The position numbers and the translations under genes are program-made. From the NCBI GenBank assembly GCA_903632075.3, contig CAHIKZ030005497.1:1562001-1626000 (forward strand): a stretch of DNA of 64,000 nucleotides, written 5' to 3'. The number at the start of each line of letters is the position of its first letter. The first letter of the stretch is position 1. The DNA comes from Acanthosepion pharaonis. Its lineage: Eukaryota > Mollusca > Cephalopoda > Sepiida > Sepiidae. Shown one piece after another: positions 21,440 to 31,860 of this stretch. The notes beneath the pieces are model-generated. The model saw nothing but the letters and a program-made list of their open reading frames with translations. It searched no databases and was not told where the DNA came from.

Positions 21440-21938
21440 TTGAATTTAGCTCAACTTTCGTTTCATCGGATAAGAGAACATTTTTCCATTCTTATTCTTG
21501 TAATAGTGAGCCTGTTCAAGTCTCTTGGCTTTGTTGGCTTTGTTGGCTTTGCTTATTAGCGGCTTAAACCTTCGTGTACAAGATTTGTAGCCTTGTTCTA
21601 ACAAGATTTGTAATCTTGTTCTGATGGACTGTTGAAGAGGCAAGACTAACACTTTGCTCTTCGTTTAGACTGGCTGCAATTTCTTGGCTAGTTATAGTCT
21701 TATTCTTCGCAAATTATCTCTTGATTACTCTGCCAGTTCTATCATCAATCTTTTTCTTTCGTCCCCTTGTTTCCTTCCTTGGGACAGGAGTGGCATCATT
21801 ATGTGCCCTAAGCACTCGAGAGACAGTTGATTGCGTGGTTATAGCATTTTCTGCAATTTCTCTTGTAGACTTGCCTGCTTTTGAGAGGGCAATAATAGAT
21901 GCCTTAAGTGGTTCTGATGTGTGTTTGTACCCTTTCAT
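21440..21938 (-). pseudogene. Tc1-like transposase, N-terminal half, broken
   Basis: ATG at 21938. The first 74 codons are open: KASIIALSKAGKSTREIA and STVSRVLRAHND form the helix-turn-helix that binds terminal repeats, followed by the basic linker TRGRKKKIDDRTGRVIKR. A stop follows. After it the same frame continues NKTITSQEIAASLNEE, and a frameshift is needed to reach CTRRFKPLISKANKAKRLE and SDETKVEL, the start of the DDE domain with its first Asp. The second Asp and the Glu are absent. Start choice: this ATG is 33-42 nt from a TATA-like box and is followed at once by the conserved helical region. Confidence 0.85.
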
Positions 21939-21970
21939 CTGGTTAGTGACTTGAGTGTCTATTTCAAGCT

Positions 21971-22050
21971 GTTTTTATACTGTATGAGGCTTTCTGGATT
22001 ATTCTGGAATACTCTAGATTTAATTTAAGCTGTTCTAGAATTCTCTAGAA
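21971..22050 (-). promoter_or_regulatory. Heat-shock-element-like promoter of the Tc1 transposase
   Basis: A TATA-like 'GTATAAAAAC' (minus, 21971-21980) lies just upstream of the ATG. Behind it are two blocks of alternating TTC/GAA pentamers: 21992-22019 (TTC-TG-GAT-TA-TTC-TG-GAA-TA-CTC-TA-GAT) and 22033-22050 (TTC-TA-GAA-TT-CTC-TA-GAA, palindromic). Each four-unit run has one mismatch to nTTCnnGAAnnTTCnnGAAn. That heat-shock factor binds here is inference. Confidence 0.5.
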
Positions 22051-22489
22051 TATTTTCTAAGTGTACTGTAAAATAGTCTTCCATATTTTGTCAAAAGCTC
22101 TTTAAATTTACCAGTTTAATCATTAAAATGCGATATCTGAGTCACTTTTTTGCACAGAGTTTTTTTTTTCTGAATTTCATTTCTATCCAAATTTATAATT
22201 ATCAATAGAATACCTTAGGGTGAATAAACTTTTTTTCCTAGGTGGTCCGGAAAGGGTCTTTATATTAGTAAGATTCAAAATTATTTTAACCCCAAAAACA
22301 ATAGACAAAAAATATTTTTAGTAAAAAAAAATCAGATGAGTCACTTTTATCGAATAGCACTGTATACGAAAGGCCCTCCGAAAATGTTTTAAAATTAAAC
22401 TGTCTTACCCAACCACCACTAGTAATACCGATACACGAAAGTGGGATGTAGGGGTAAAAATAGGAAAAGAAAAATCACTTTGTTTAACC

Positions 22490-23422
22490 CTCTTTTATTC
22501 CTGCCTCAAAAACAAATCTAGTCTCGCTGACAAAACTCACCTTGCTTTGCGTCTCGAAGAGGACCTCCAATCGATTGTAAACTGGGGCATGAATTGGCTG
22601 GTCAACTTCAACGCTTCGAAGACAAAACTGCTCTCTATTAATCACCACAGAGAGCCTTCCCATCCTCCATTAGAATGTCTGACGCTCAACTTCTCGAGAG
22701 CAACTCTCTGCGGCTTCTCGGTCTCACGTTGACTGCTGACCTGAGATGGAATAAATACATTGAGTCAATTGCCTCGTCCACTGCAAGGAAAGTTGGCTCC
22801 CTGAGCCGCGCTGGGAAGTTTTCTCCCCTGAGTCGATCCTCCAGATCTACAAATCCACAATTCGCCCTTACATGGAGTATTGCTGGCATATATGGTCTGG
22901 CGCCCCTTCTGTTTGCCTCGGAGTTCTTGATAGGCTCCAGAGGCGGATATGCAATATGGTTGGCCCTGCCCTGGCGTCTCGTCTACAGTCACTTTCGCAC
23001 AGACGCGCCGTCGCCTCCCTCTGTCTGTTCTACAAATACTTTCATGGAAATTTCTCCGAGGAGCTGCATTCGCTGGTTCCCAGACTTCCTGAGTTCAAGC
23101 GCCCTACGAGGATGGCATCACGCTCTCACACCTTCACTGTCGAAACTCCTAAATGTAGCCGTCTCTTCTACTCCAATAGCTTCATGTCTCGCAACTCTCG
23201 CCTGTGGAACTCCCTTCCCTTCTCCTGTTTCCCTGTGAGCTATAATCTCCAGCTATTCAAGTGTAATGTCAATCGACATCTCCAGTTGCCTTAATCTATC
23301 CACTACCCTCATCTTTTCTTCTATCACTCCTATCTGATCTTGCTATTTCCTGTAATCCCTTGCATCCTAGTGGCTTCCTGCGTTGCTTGGGGTGAAGCGC
23401 TTAGGAAAAAAAAAAAAAAAAA
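22490..23422 (+). mobile_element. LINE family Y, 3' half with poly(A)
   Basis: Best preserved LINE of the window. Three successive frames join into one reverse-transcriptase C-terminus. The first (22500-22670, LEEDLQSIVNWGMNWLVNFN, then ASKTKLLSIN) follows the YADD region. The second (22675-22860) reads LRLLGLTLTADLRWNKYIES, then ARKVGSLSRA. The third (22872-23294) reads MEYCWHIWSGAP, RLQSLSHRRAVASLCLFYKY, SRLWNSLPFSCFP and YNLQLFKCNVNRHLQLP. Two frameshifts (near 22672 and 22860) break it. The 3' tail ends 'GGGGTGAAGCGCTTAGG' followed by about 18 A (23404-23422). The RT palm is absent because of 5' truncation near 22490. Confidence 0.88.
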
Positions 23423-23940
23423 TAAGAAGTGAATTCCAGGGGAAAAAAAAACTAAATCTAACATGGAAACTCCCTGTAATTGTAGAAATAATGAAAACTG
23501 CCCAGTAGAGGGCACGTGCAGATCCACTAGGGTAGCATACCAGGCAACCATTACCCCTAAAGAAAATACGACAAACCATAATATTTAAATCGGCATTTCT
23601 GCAAGAGAATTTAAAAAGAGAATCAATACACATAGACATTCATTCACCAATCCAAAATTAAAACAACAAACATAATATTTTTGGTATTGAAGGAAAAGGG
23701 TTTGAATCCTCAAATAAATTGTTTCGCGACCCCCCCAATAGTTTTAGGGATAGGCGCAAGCTATATTTATGAGAAAAAATCAGGATAATAAAATATAAAA
23801 TCTCTTCAAACCGAGTTCTAATTCCTGTTAGGTTTGTTTTATTCACTTAGCTCAAATACCCTTGTATGAATCCACTTCTCCCTCAGTTGAGGGTTAGTTA
23901 GTAAGATTTGTATCACTAACCAATTATTACCTAACAAATG
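23423..23940. other. No recognisable feature
   Basis: Unassigned sequence downstream of the LINE poly(A) tail. Confidence 0.5.
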
Positions 23941-23942
23941 TT

Positions 23943-23944
<2 letters not shown>

Positions 23945-23988
<44 letters not shown>
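23945..23988. repeat. (TA)n microsatellite
   Basis: TA array bordering the foldback element. Confidence 0.95.
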
Positions 23989-23991
<3 letters not shown>

Positions 23992-24198
23992 AAAAGTTTC
24001 AAATTAAAAATAATAATGTTTTATTTTTGAAAGTATTTATTTATTTATATATATATAATATTTCAAATTGTCCTCAATTTTTCATCAAAATAACTATTTA
24101 TTTGAAAAATAAATTTAAATTTTTATATATTTAAATAAAACAGTTATTTATAAAAATAAAACATTATTATTTTTAATTTGAAAACTTTTCTATATATA
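23984..24198. mobile_element. AT-rich foldback (MITE-like) element
   Basis: Inverted repeats of about 45-60 bp: the left arm 'TTTCAAATTAAAAATAATAA' then 'TGTTTTATTTTT' recurs inverted at 24140-24198. The element is about 215 bp, flanked by TA-rich DNA, with no coding sequence. The central part is also AT-rich. Confidence 0.75.
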
Positions 24199-24248
24199 CA
24201 TATTAAGAAAGTATACGTGGCTTCTCATTATGCTATATATATATATAA

Positions 24249-24249
<1 letters not shown>

Positions 24250-24297
<48 letters not shown>
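24250..24297. repeat. (TA)n microsatellite
   Basis: TA array at the edge of a LINE remnant. Confidence 0.94.
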
Positions 24298-24298
<1 letters not shown>

Positions 24299-24560
24299 CT
24301 AGGATGAGATATTTTGAAAAAACCCTTCGTAAGGTGTGAGCTGTACTTGTGAGTACATTTGTTTGAATTCTTTATGGCATGGGCTACCAAGAGGAATCCC
24401 TTCAATGAGTATTTTCCAGTCAAACCGAAAACTCCAGCTACAACTGGAATTAATGTTGTCCTCATGTACCATCTTTTAGTTTTTGATTTCCTCTTTAAGA
24501 TCCATGTATTTTGAGGTTCTCTCGAAGATCTTTAAAGTTACAGGAACTAAGAAAACATTT
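24292..24560 (-). mobile_element. LINE C-terminal remnant, different family
   Basis: Minus strand pieces in two frames: LRENLKIHGS, then MRTTLIPVVAGVFGLTGKYS, and after a frameshift SAHTLRRVFSKYL. These resemble the 'VIPVVIGALG' and 'TAHILRKVLS' C-terminal motifs of a LINE type common in animals. Two or more lesions. A TA array follows directly. Confidence 0.5.
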
Positions 24561-24896
24561 TCTACATTTCTTATATTTGATCTCGTTGTCTGGGCAATTA
24601 ACCCTAATTCTTTTGTTTGCGTATATGTTAGAGTCCAATAAAATTATTATTATAATAATTATTATTATTGTGAAATTAAATTTTCAGAATGTACGTATTA
24701 TGTTGAAACGTTGGTTGCTGAGAATAGTAGGGTATCCGCAATTATTCCTCCGATCGTATTAGGCCCGTCTCAGTAATTATGCAACTCTTATCGGTATATG
24801 CCACGAGAAATCACTGTAGGCAAGAACAGATCGAAAAGATAATAAGAGATCTCATAAATATTTATATTACAAGTTTCTACATAATCGATGGAAAGC
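24561..24896. other. No recognisable feature
   Basis: Contains an (ATT)n run at 24640-24670. No gene seen. Confidence 0.5.
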
Positions 24897-25120
24897 GTGA
24901 TTGATTAAATGAATGAACAAGTGGTATTGAAGTACAAAATCGGATTACTAGGTGTAAAAATATTGAGGAAGAGAGATAAGTTAGCATTGTAGTAGACATA
25001 TTGACAACAGTCAATCGATAAGGATATACATGTATACAGTTGATCAGACAGATATAGAGACAAATAAGCTGGATGATAGAGCTATGGGGAGATCACCATG
25101 TATGTAAGGTCCATTATTAT
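24897..25120 (+). repeat. Dispersed repeat D, copy 1
   Basis: About 215 bp shared in the same orientation with 46300-46515. Landmarks are 'GAAGTACAAAATCGGATTAC', 'AGATATAGAGACA' and 'TCCATTATTATA'. Non-coding and unclassified. Confidence 0.8.
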
Positions 25121-25165
25121 AGAAAATAGAAAAAAGATTAATAAAAAAATATAATATAGAAAAAA

Positions 25166-25168
25166 AAT

Positions 25169-25222
<54 letters not shown>
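25166..25222. repeat. (TA)n microsatellite
   Basis: TA array interrupted by AAA. Confidence 0.94.
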
Positions 25223-25226
<4 letters not shown>

Positions 25227-25460
25227 CAATTGTTAGATATAGCTCGGAAGCGTTGCATCTTAGAAATGATTAATGATATCTTACTGAAATTCTCCGAGGT
25301 CTTTATAACGCCATTGATTTATAGTTTGAGATAAGAATGTATAATTACTCCCCAAGCTTACCAGAAGAATTGTGATGAAGTCGATCATAAATGACATGGT
25401 CATCATTAATTAATCATGGCTAAGGATCGGAAGCTCAAGAAGTATTGAAATAGAGTACAA
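25223..25460. other. No recognisable feature
   Basis: Unassigned sequence between arrays. Confidence 0.45.

Positions 25461-25515
<55 letters not shown>
25461..25515. repeat. (CA)n(TA)n microsatellite
   Basis: CA then TA. Confidence 0.95.
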
Positions 25516-25518
<3 letters not shown>

Positions 25519-25697
25519 AAAAGGCTTAAACACTAATATTCCATGGTCATAATTTATTCCATTGGAATCGTAAATACGATCCAAATCATCAGACCTACAA
25601 ATTCAAAATGAAAACAGAAAAAACAACTCCGGAAATCAAAAACGAATTTAGAGAAAGAGTAAGTATATGGGGAGGAGGGATGAAACCTTCCACTAAT

Positions 25698-25702
<5 letters not shown>

Positions 25703-25782
<80 letters not shown>
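25703..25782. repeat. (TA)n microsatellite
   Basis: About 80 bp of TA. Confidence 0.96.
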
Positions 25783-25783
<1 letters not shown>

Positions 25784-25929
25784 CTAATATTAGTGGTAAA
25801 TATACTCATACATATGCAAAGTATATAAATATATATACATAAGTGCATACACATACATGTATATTTTTTGAATAAAAATTTCAAGAGGATAGAATCCAGG
25901 TAGAACTCAATGTCCAGGACAGAGTAAGG

Positions 25930-25934
<5 letters not shown>

Positions 25935-25974
<40 letters not shown>
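25935..25974. repeat. (TA)n inserted at the end of a transposase frame
   Basis: The array starts right after the minus-strand codons for D-D-P-E-I. The same junction (N-D-P-E-L then TA) occurs at 63812. Confidence 0.93.
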
Positions 25975-25978
<4 letters not shown>

Positions 25979-26394
25979 TCAGGATCATCCTCCAACTTGT
26001 TAAAGATGATCTTCGCGCTCTCTCATCTAGGTTTCTGTCTTGTAGTAACAAGTTGACTCACAGATTTCACGTATGATTTCATTTTCAAGTTTTGTTCACT
26101 GCTCTTTGAACTGTCATAGCTGAAACTCCTCGCTCACGTGTCAAACATCTTAAAAATTGAATTGGATCTTTTCTAATTAATCACTTTAGCTCTGATTTGA
26201 AATGATGATCCCTCTTCCTGTTGTGACCTAGTGATCCGCTTTTCCTGTTTCATCTTTTTAAAACTTGTCTTGATTGTTCTTGAAAGGGCATTGAAAATAG
26301 AAGCCAGGGTGTGAATATTGCCACCATTACTGAAGGCCTGAATGATCTTTTTTGTCTCACCCTTGCTCATTTGGTAAGACAGTGAGGTTGACAC
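25975..26394 (-). pseudogene. Tc1/mariner-superfamily transposase, N-terminal remnant
   Basis: The minus frame from 26394 reads MSKGETKKIIQAFSNGGNIH, then SIFNALSRTIKTSFKKMKQE and KRITRSQQEEGSS. This is a helix-turn-helix followed by a basic linker, as at the start of Tc1/mariner transposases. After several stops the sequence ends ERAKIIFNKLEDDPEI, comparable to ERAKIISNKLKNDPEL at 63750-63812. The catalytic domain is missing. Upstream and downstream ends were not found. Confidence 0.55.
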
Positions 26395-26571
26395 AAAACG
26401 ATTTTAACCAGTTCTCTTTCTATCTGAATAACAAATGGTGTCAAGATAGCTAAATGTTTTATCTGAAAACCTGGAAAAAGATAATTCATTTAGTGTTTGC
26501 GTTTAGAAATTAAATATTTTTGGGGGTAGGCATTTATGCTGTTACACGATTTGGACAATTTTGTTGTTACA

Positions 26572-26572
<1 letters not shown>

Positions 26573-26622
<50 letters not shown>
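26573..26622. repeat. (TA)n microsatellite
   Basis: TA array. Confidence 0.95.
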
Positions 26623-26625
<3 letters not shown>

Positions 26626-27900
26626 AATATAATAATCATAAATAAGAACATTATTGTTGTTTGCAAACGAGATACATATGGTTTGATTATTTTATCCCTC
26701 ACATGCATACGGTTACTCTAATATATAGTGTTCAAATGTCATGTTTTTCTATAGAGAATAGATAGATTACAGTATTTAATTTTAACATTATTCGTAATTT
26801 CATACATGGAATTGCGTGTAGTAAAATATTTTTATATTGTAACGAATGTTAACCCTCACCAATGGAAAATAAAATAAAATAAAAAAGATGCAATATTCGA
26901 AGCCATGGATGAGCGAGAAATGTTGAACCTTACAATATCTTAAACAAGCATTGCTTGATTTTAATTCTTTTTCTTCTTCTTTCGTTTACAGGCAATCAAA
27001 ACGCTTGCGAACTTTTCCTGAGGTAACGCCTGAAATATGCTGAGAAATGCAGAGTTATTTTTCCGTGTTGGACAATTGTATCTGCGGGTGGCAGCACACA
27101 TTAAAACATTCGAATCACAATTGATTGCAATGGCGAGTTGAACAAAAAAAAAAAAAAAGAGAAAACCGAACAAAACTGACAAATCTAAAGAAGCTAAAAC
27201 CGAGCAGTCGCCTCTAGATATTCCCAAGAGTCACGTTTTCAAATTTGAAAATCGGAAAACAATGATGCTACTAATGACATCAATAATAACAAAGAGTGGT
27301 TTTTTTTTTGCTTGTCTTTGCATAGGAACACCATCATTTATTTATTTATTTATTTATTTATTAAGTTTTATTATTTAGTTTTTCAAGAATAACGCATAAA
27401 AATGCAATTTTTATTATCTTAAATATTTAATTTTAAAACGAATACGATGAAGTCATTGCGAAGCCAACAAATTTTATCAAATTTTTTTTTTTTTTTTATC
27501 GTTATTAAAATAAAATCGAGCAAAATAATCGACATGAACTGCACTGCAAGGACTACAAAAAAAAAACATGGCGATGTGCGACGAAGGACAAAAACAGAAA
27601 GAAAAGGGAAATTCCAATACCAGTAACAGGCAGTTATGAACACTGAAAATACTTCACATTTTCCGGAGACTGATAATGCTGATACTCAAAGTCATATGAT
27701 AAGAATGACAATAATAACATTTATGACAGAATTAAACCAATACAAATCCACACACACATACGTACAGCCAAATTTCCCGAAACACATTGAATTTAGACTA
27801 AAAGAGAAAAAAAATTGCGTATATTTAAACCACCAATCATCACCCGTATCGACACAAACAGCAATCAACTCAAGAACCGGCACTACCAATTCCGGCAACA
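26623..27900. other. No recognisable feature
   Basis: AT-rich with poly(T)/poly(A) runs (27140, 27300, 27480, 27560) and (TTTA)n at 27337-27361. Short frames on both strands are unrecognised. Confidence 0.5.
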
Positions 27901-28053
27901 TCCCCCCCCCACACACACAGAGACAGACACACACACACACACAGAGGAGAGGGGGAGAGAGAGAGGAGAGGGATAGAGGGAGGGGAGATAGGGAGGGGAA
28001 AGGGGAAGGGGAGAAAGAGGGAGGGAGAGAGAGAGTAGAGGGATGGAGGGATG

Positions 28054-28084
<31 letters not shown>

Positions 28085-28092
28085 AGAGGTAC
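27901..28092. repeat. (CA)n then GA-rich tract
   Basis: A C-run, CA repeats, then about 150 bp of GGGA/GAGA purine repeats. A strand-asymmetric homopurine tract like this could form triplex DNA. The charged Glu-Arg frame is an artefact. Confidence 0.93.
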
Positions 28093-28429
28093 CTGCACCA
28101 TTCTATCTTGCTCGTACTAAGATCTTCAGTAATTAAACAGATACTGCCAGACTCAAAAATGCATACTGGAATCCAGTCACAGACACATACTCTCTCACTT
28201 TCTCTATCGCTCTCTCCATTTTTCTCTCACTAAAGCTATAAGACAAAAACACATGAAATTTATCTAACTAATGTGTACCAGAATTTTCTTTTTTTATAAA
28301 TCATTTCTAAGAAAAATTCCCCTGAAGTTTTAATAAAAGCCAAATGTGATAAATTTATATAACCTTTTTTATTTTATCCTTTTTTTTTTAATTTATACAA
28401 TAAGATTTACACTGTATAATACTCAGGGT
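28093..28429. other. No recognisable feature
   Basis: Short CT run at 28190-28225. Otherwise unassigned. Confidence 0.45.
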
Positions 28430-28790
28430 TGAGGTTTAAGTTAAGCGATAGTTTTTATGTATAGAAAGGGATCATGACGGTTTTATTGTTAAAATTCAAG
28501 TGACCGGGGAAACATCCCCTTGGGAGTTGGTTCCAAGGTGCAGTGATTCGTGGGAAGAATCTGTTCTAGTAGAACTTACTTATTACCAATGGAAGGAATG
28601 TGGGTGGTTTTGCTACAATGTAAGTGGGATGGCGGATCCTAGCCGTGAAAGTTACATCTGCTGCAACCAAGGAATGTAGTGCGCCTGGGTACTTTCCAGG
28701 AAAACAGCGACAGAGAAGTGAGAGGTTCGTTTCATTCCGACTCCGAGAGAGGTGGTGAATGGTGGAAAATAATTCTTTTCATTCTCTCCG
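28430..28790 (-). mobile_element. LINE family Z, C-terminal remnant, minus
   Basis: On the minus strand PWNQLPRGCFPGHLNF matches the LINE motif 'LWNSLPxxCFPxxYNL'. An upstream RT-linker piece lies at 28600-28700. The DNA is alignable by eye with 31060-31400 and 44125-44460 ('GGGGAAACATCC', 'AGTTGGTTCCA', 'AGTAGAAC'). Many stops. Confidence 0.7.
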
Positions 28791-29353
28791 GTTTTAAATC
28801 CATATTTGATTCCACTTCTTACTTAAACTTATAGAGACATTATGTCAATTCAGATGAGGGAAGAATGTGCAATCAATTGATTTTTAATTACACCGGAGAA
28901 AGTGAAGAAGAATAAACATCATGTGATCACAAAAAGCGAAAGCTCATAATTTGAAACCCGTCATATAAACTGTTTTAAAATCAAAATTTATAATTCTCCC
29001 AAGGTGGATGAAAACCAAGGCTGACGAGTCCAGTCTACCCTGCTTTTTACCCTTGGGTGAGACGAACTGGATTCAAATATTTTTAAACGGTGCATGTGGG
29101 AAAATGAATGTAACGACACGGACGGAATTTAAACTTGGCACGCTGATCACAAATTCTGGGCCCTATAACTATAGCACCCACACTTTCGCATACAAAGGAG
29201 TCTCTAATAAAGTATGAAACTTCGTCAATGGCGACTATGAGGATAATGCTGATGAATTGACAACGCATATGAAAAGCAAAAAAAACGAGGCTGAAGAATC
29301 ATAGGGTATAATGCCGATATTTCTTTGATGTGACTTGACGTTTGACAGAATAA
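28791..29353. other. Unassigned, with one unrecognised frame
   Basis: A plus frame at 29008-29217 (KTKADESSLPCFLPLGETNW, then TNSGPYNYSTHTFAYKG) has ordinary composition but no known relatives. A 'CTGACGAGTCC' at 29019 was considered as a hammerhead core and not accepted. Confidence 0.3.
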
Positions 29354-29671
29354 TCTTGCTTATTATAAAACGCAGATTGTGTGTGTGTGTGTGTGTGTGT
29401 GTCTGTACGTTTATATATTGGATCGGATTTCCTACATTTTTCAACCGATTTCAACAAAACTTCACAGGACTGCGTAAACTTACCATGCGGTGGTTCTGAC
29501 AGCGCCAAAAATTGGAAAAGCACAATTGTTTTTGCAAGAAATCAATTTGAAAACACGATTAAGAGGCATTAATGAAAGGTGGACAACTCATATCGAGTTA
29601 TACTTATTAATATCGAGTTATCGAGTTATACTTATTATAAAACCCAGGTTGGTTGTTTGTGTCTGTGTGTC

Positions 29672-29706
<35 letters not shown>

Positions 29707-30102
29707 TCGTTTATATATTGGATCGGATTTCCTACATTTTTCAACCGATTTCAATATAACTTCACTTCTTTTTTTTTTGGCAGGTAGTGTTTCTTATTGT
29801 CTTGCACACTTTCTCTTTATTTTTACATTCAGAATGCTTTAAAAATTCTATTTACAAGGCAAGTGTTTATAATAAAATTCTATTCAATCGGTAGACTCAT
29901 AACGATTGAAAACAATGTTCTTGTTTGGGTTTGACCAATTCGTAAAAAAAAAACAAAAAAAAAAAAAACTAATTAAGACATGCGTGTCCGTCAACCTTAA
30001 ACAATAATCTTTGTCAATTTTATTTTTCAGTCTTTATGATGGTAGATATTTGATCTATCTCTTACTGTTACATCCCCGGGCAGCGCCGGGCTCTCCTGCT
30101 AG
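29354..30102 (+). mobile_element. Helitron-like non-autonomous element
   Basis: The 3' end is typical: a GC-rich hairpin 'CCCGGGCAGCGCCGGG' (30075-30090), about 8 nt, then 'CTAG' at 30099-30102 followed by T. A candidate 5' end is A|TC at 29353/29354, with 'TTATTATAAAACGCAG' and a GT run. This 5' module ('TATATTGGATCGGATTTCC', 'TTTTTCAACCGATTTCAA') is repeated at about 29630-29765, so the element has two 5' ends or a nested truncated copy. No Rep/helicase coding. Confidence 0.6.
29362..29765 (+). repeat. Duplicated 5' module of the Helitron-like element
   Basis: Bases 29362-29465 and 29630-29765 share 'CTTATTATAAAAC', a GT microsatellite, and 'GTTTATATATTGGATCGG' through to 'TTCAAC' and 'ACTTCAC'. 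The spacing is about 270 bp. Confidence 0.9.
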
Positions 30103-31055
30103 TTAAGGATGTTATGAAGAACAGGTAACTGTAGTAAGATAAACGACAGAACAAAGGTAGGCTTAAAAAAATGAAAAGACAAATTTAACTAAGAAAATTA
30201 CCTTGTTAAATTTAAAAAAAAAAACTGAACAACAAATCGGAAATCATAGACATAACTGCGCAGAGGATATCTGCGGAGTGAAAATAACTCGCTCTTTATG
30301 TCTGACTTGAGAAAATATATTTCCCTACATAAAAGACACACGGGTGTATAAGACGCACACCAATTTTAGCAGGGAATATAAAAAAAAATTAGTAAAATCA
30401 GTAAACTTCTTAGTAAATGATACAGTTTAGACGATATTTATGAGGAATTATTTTGCTTAAATGAGCCATGATTACAATTAAACAATAAATAATAGGAAAA
30501 AAATAATACGAGCCTATAAAAACATTATTAGAGGATGAGGATGAGGAGGATGTATACGAACGAACGAACGACGTTTATCAAAGCCAAAATAAAACAGTAA
30601 AATCGCAAATGTTTCCTGTGTGGGGGAAAGTACGAAGATAATGAAAATTACCATTTCTGCGAAGGAGTTGTAAAAGAATGGTAATTTGACAGAATAATGG
30701 TTTGACTTCAATAATTAAGAATAAGAATAAGAGATAGGTAAATGCCGCTAGAAACAAATAAAATAGAGCTGAAAAGCTATGCGATATCTTATATGATAAG
30801 GAAGGTTGCCCTATCCCCTCGCAGAGGCTTGAAATTCGAGTGATTTAATTCCATTAACGAACGATATGATTACTAGGACAGGACATATGTTCAACGAGTT
30901 GTCTTACAGAACGTAAACGTTACAAAGAAACTTATGTGGAATGTTTTTGAAATTAGGAAAGTAGCTTGGAGAGTATAACACCCACATGAATCATTGAAAG
31001 CAGACGGATAGAGCTAATAACATATTTATTTTTTATAGTAAGGTTCACTTCTTGC
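30103..31055. other. No recognisable feature
   Basis: AT-rich. It contains a short GAGGAT repeat and (GAAC)n at 30530-30575. No gene seen. Confidence 0.5.
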
Positions 31056-31059
31056 ATTG

Positions 31060-31700
31060 CACGGCGGCCATTCGAGGTAGAAGGTTATATTAAGAGGCAG
31101 TTTATGCAGATATGAGAGGAAGATAACGGTTAACCCTAGACTTAAACAGGTTAAAATTGTAGTGATCGGGGAAACATCCTCTTAGGAGTTAGTTCCATAG
31201 AACAGTGGTTCTTAGGAAGAAACTGTTCGAGTAGAACGTATTACTAATGGAACACACAGAGAATGTGGGTGGTTTGATACGATGTGAAGGCATGGGAGGC
31301 CCTAGCAGTGAGGGTAGACTTCCTGGAACCAAGGAAGGCAGTTCGTCCGAGCACTTTCCATGGAAGTAACTATAGAGTAGTGAGATATGTTGGAAGGTAG
31401 ATAATCATTCTTATGATTTACTCAAGTTTTAGGCCTAATTTGATTCCATTTTTTAAAAATATTTTTAAAGACATGATCGAAGAGTTTGCAATAAATTGAT
31501 TTTTAATTGCCCCGGGGGGAAGCGCAGAAGAGTAAAAAATAGCGATACAACGGTAAAAGGCATGCCACGTCCCCCTTGTGTTTGGAGTGTTTGACAGTCG
31601 AAAATAATTTGTTACACACAAGGACTATGAGACGCTTTTGGACTCTACCACGACTGAAGAAAGAGACCTGGGCAGCTCCCGTCCAACAGTATTCCATGAG
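31060..31700 (-). mobile_element. LINE family Z, C-terminal region, minus
   Basis: Minus strand: MEYCWTGAAQVSFFSRGRVQ (31697 onward; 'EYCxHIWxGA' motif), then KRLIVLVCNKLFSTVKHS ('VGDxLFSxLQxL'). Much later RGCFPDHYNFN (31170-31230) gives the terminal motif. Stops and frameshifts throughout. Longest of the three Z copies. Confidence 0.75.
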
Positions 31701-31784
31701 GTTTTTTTTTGTTAATGAATGACAGAACAGAGAGAAAAATGAATTGTAATAGTTCGAATGTTACTTAAAGCAACAAAATACAGG

Positions 31785-31860
31785 AAGTTGTGGAGAGCCA
31801 TGATCGCACACGTCCTGAAAGGAAACACTCCATAAAATTAGAAGAACGTTAATTTAGCCA
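31785..31860 (+). mobile_element. LINE family X, 3' end only
   Basis: 'GTGGAGAGCCATGATCGC' then 'ACGTCCTGAAAGG' is the family X 3' terminus seen at 35565-35600. The upstream part is replaced by unrelated DNA. Confidence 0.7.

Larger units (their letters stand above)
21405..22362 (-). mobile_element. Tc1-like transposon, internally deleted
   Basis: The ends are inverted repeats of about 26 bp ('CAATGCTGTTCGATAAAAG' at 21405 and 'CAGTGCTATTCGATAAAAG' at the other end, 22362), each preceded by a TA target duplication (21403-21404 and 22363-22364). It carries the 5' half of a transposase on the minus strand. The reading goes from the first catalytic-aspartate region (SDETKVELN) almost directly into the left terminal repeat, so the rest of the DDE domain is missing. 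Length is 958 bp, against about 1.6-1.7 kb usual for Tc1 elements. It could move only in trans. Confidence 0.88.

Noticed and set aside
22686..22992. Minus-strand frames within the 22.5-kb LINE
   Set aside because: Shadow frames opposite the recognised LINE coding sequence.
27636..28136. 166-codon plus frame with Glu/Arg-rich end
   Set aside because: The second half is translation of the GA tract; the first half is unrecognised and lacks support.
29018..29085. CTGACGAGTCC ... GAGACGAAC as a third hammerhead
   Set aside because: GAAAC is short by one A, no convincing stem I or NUH site could be placed, and loop II would be long. Kept only as a weak resemblance.
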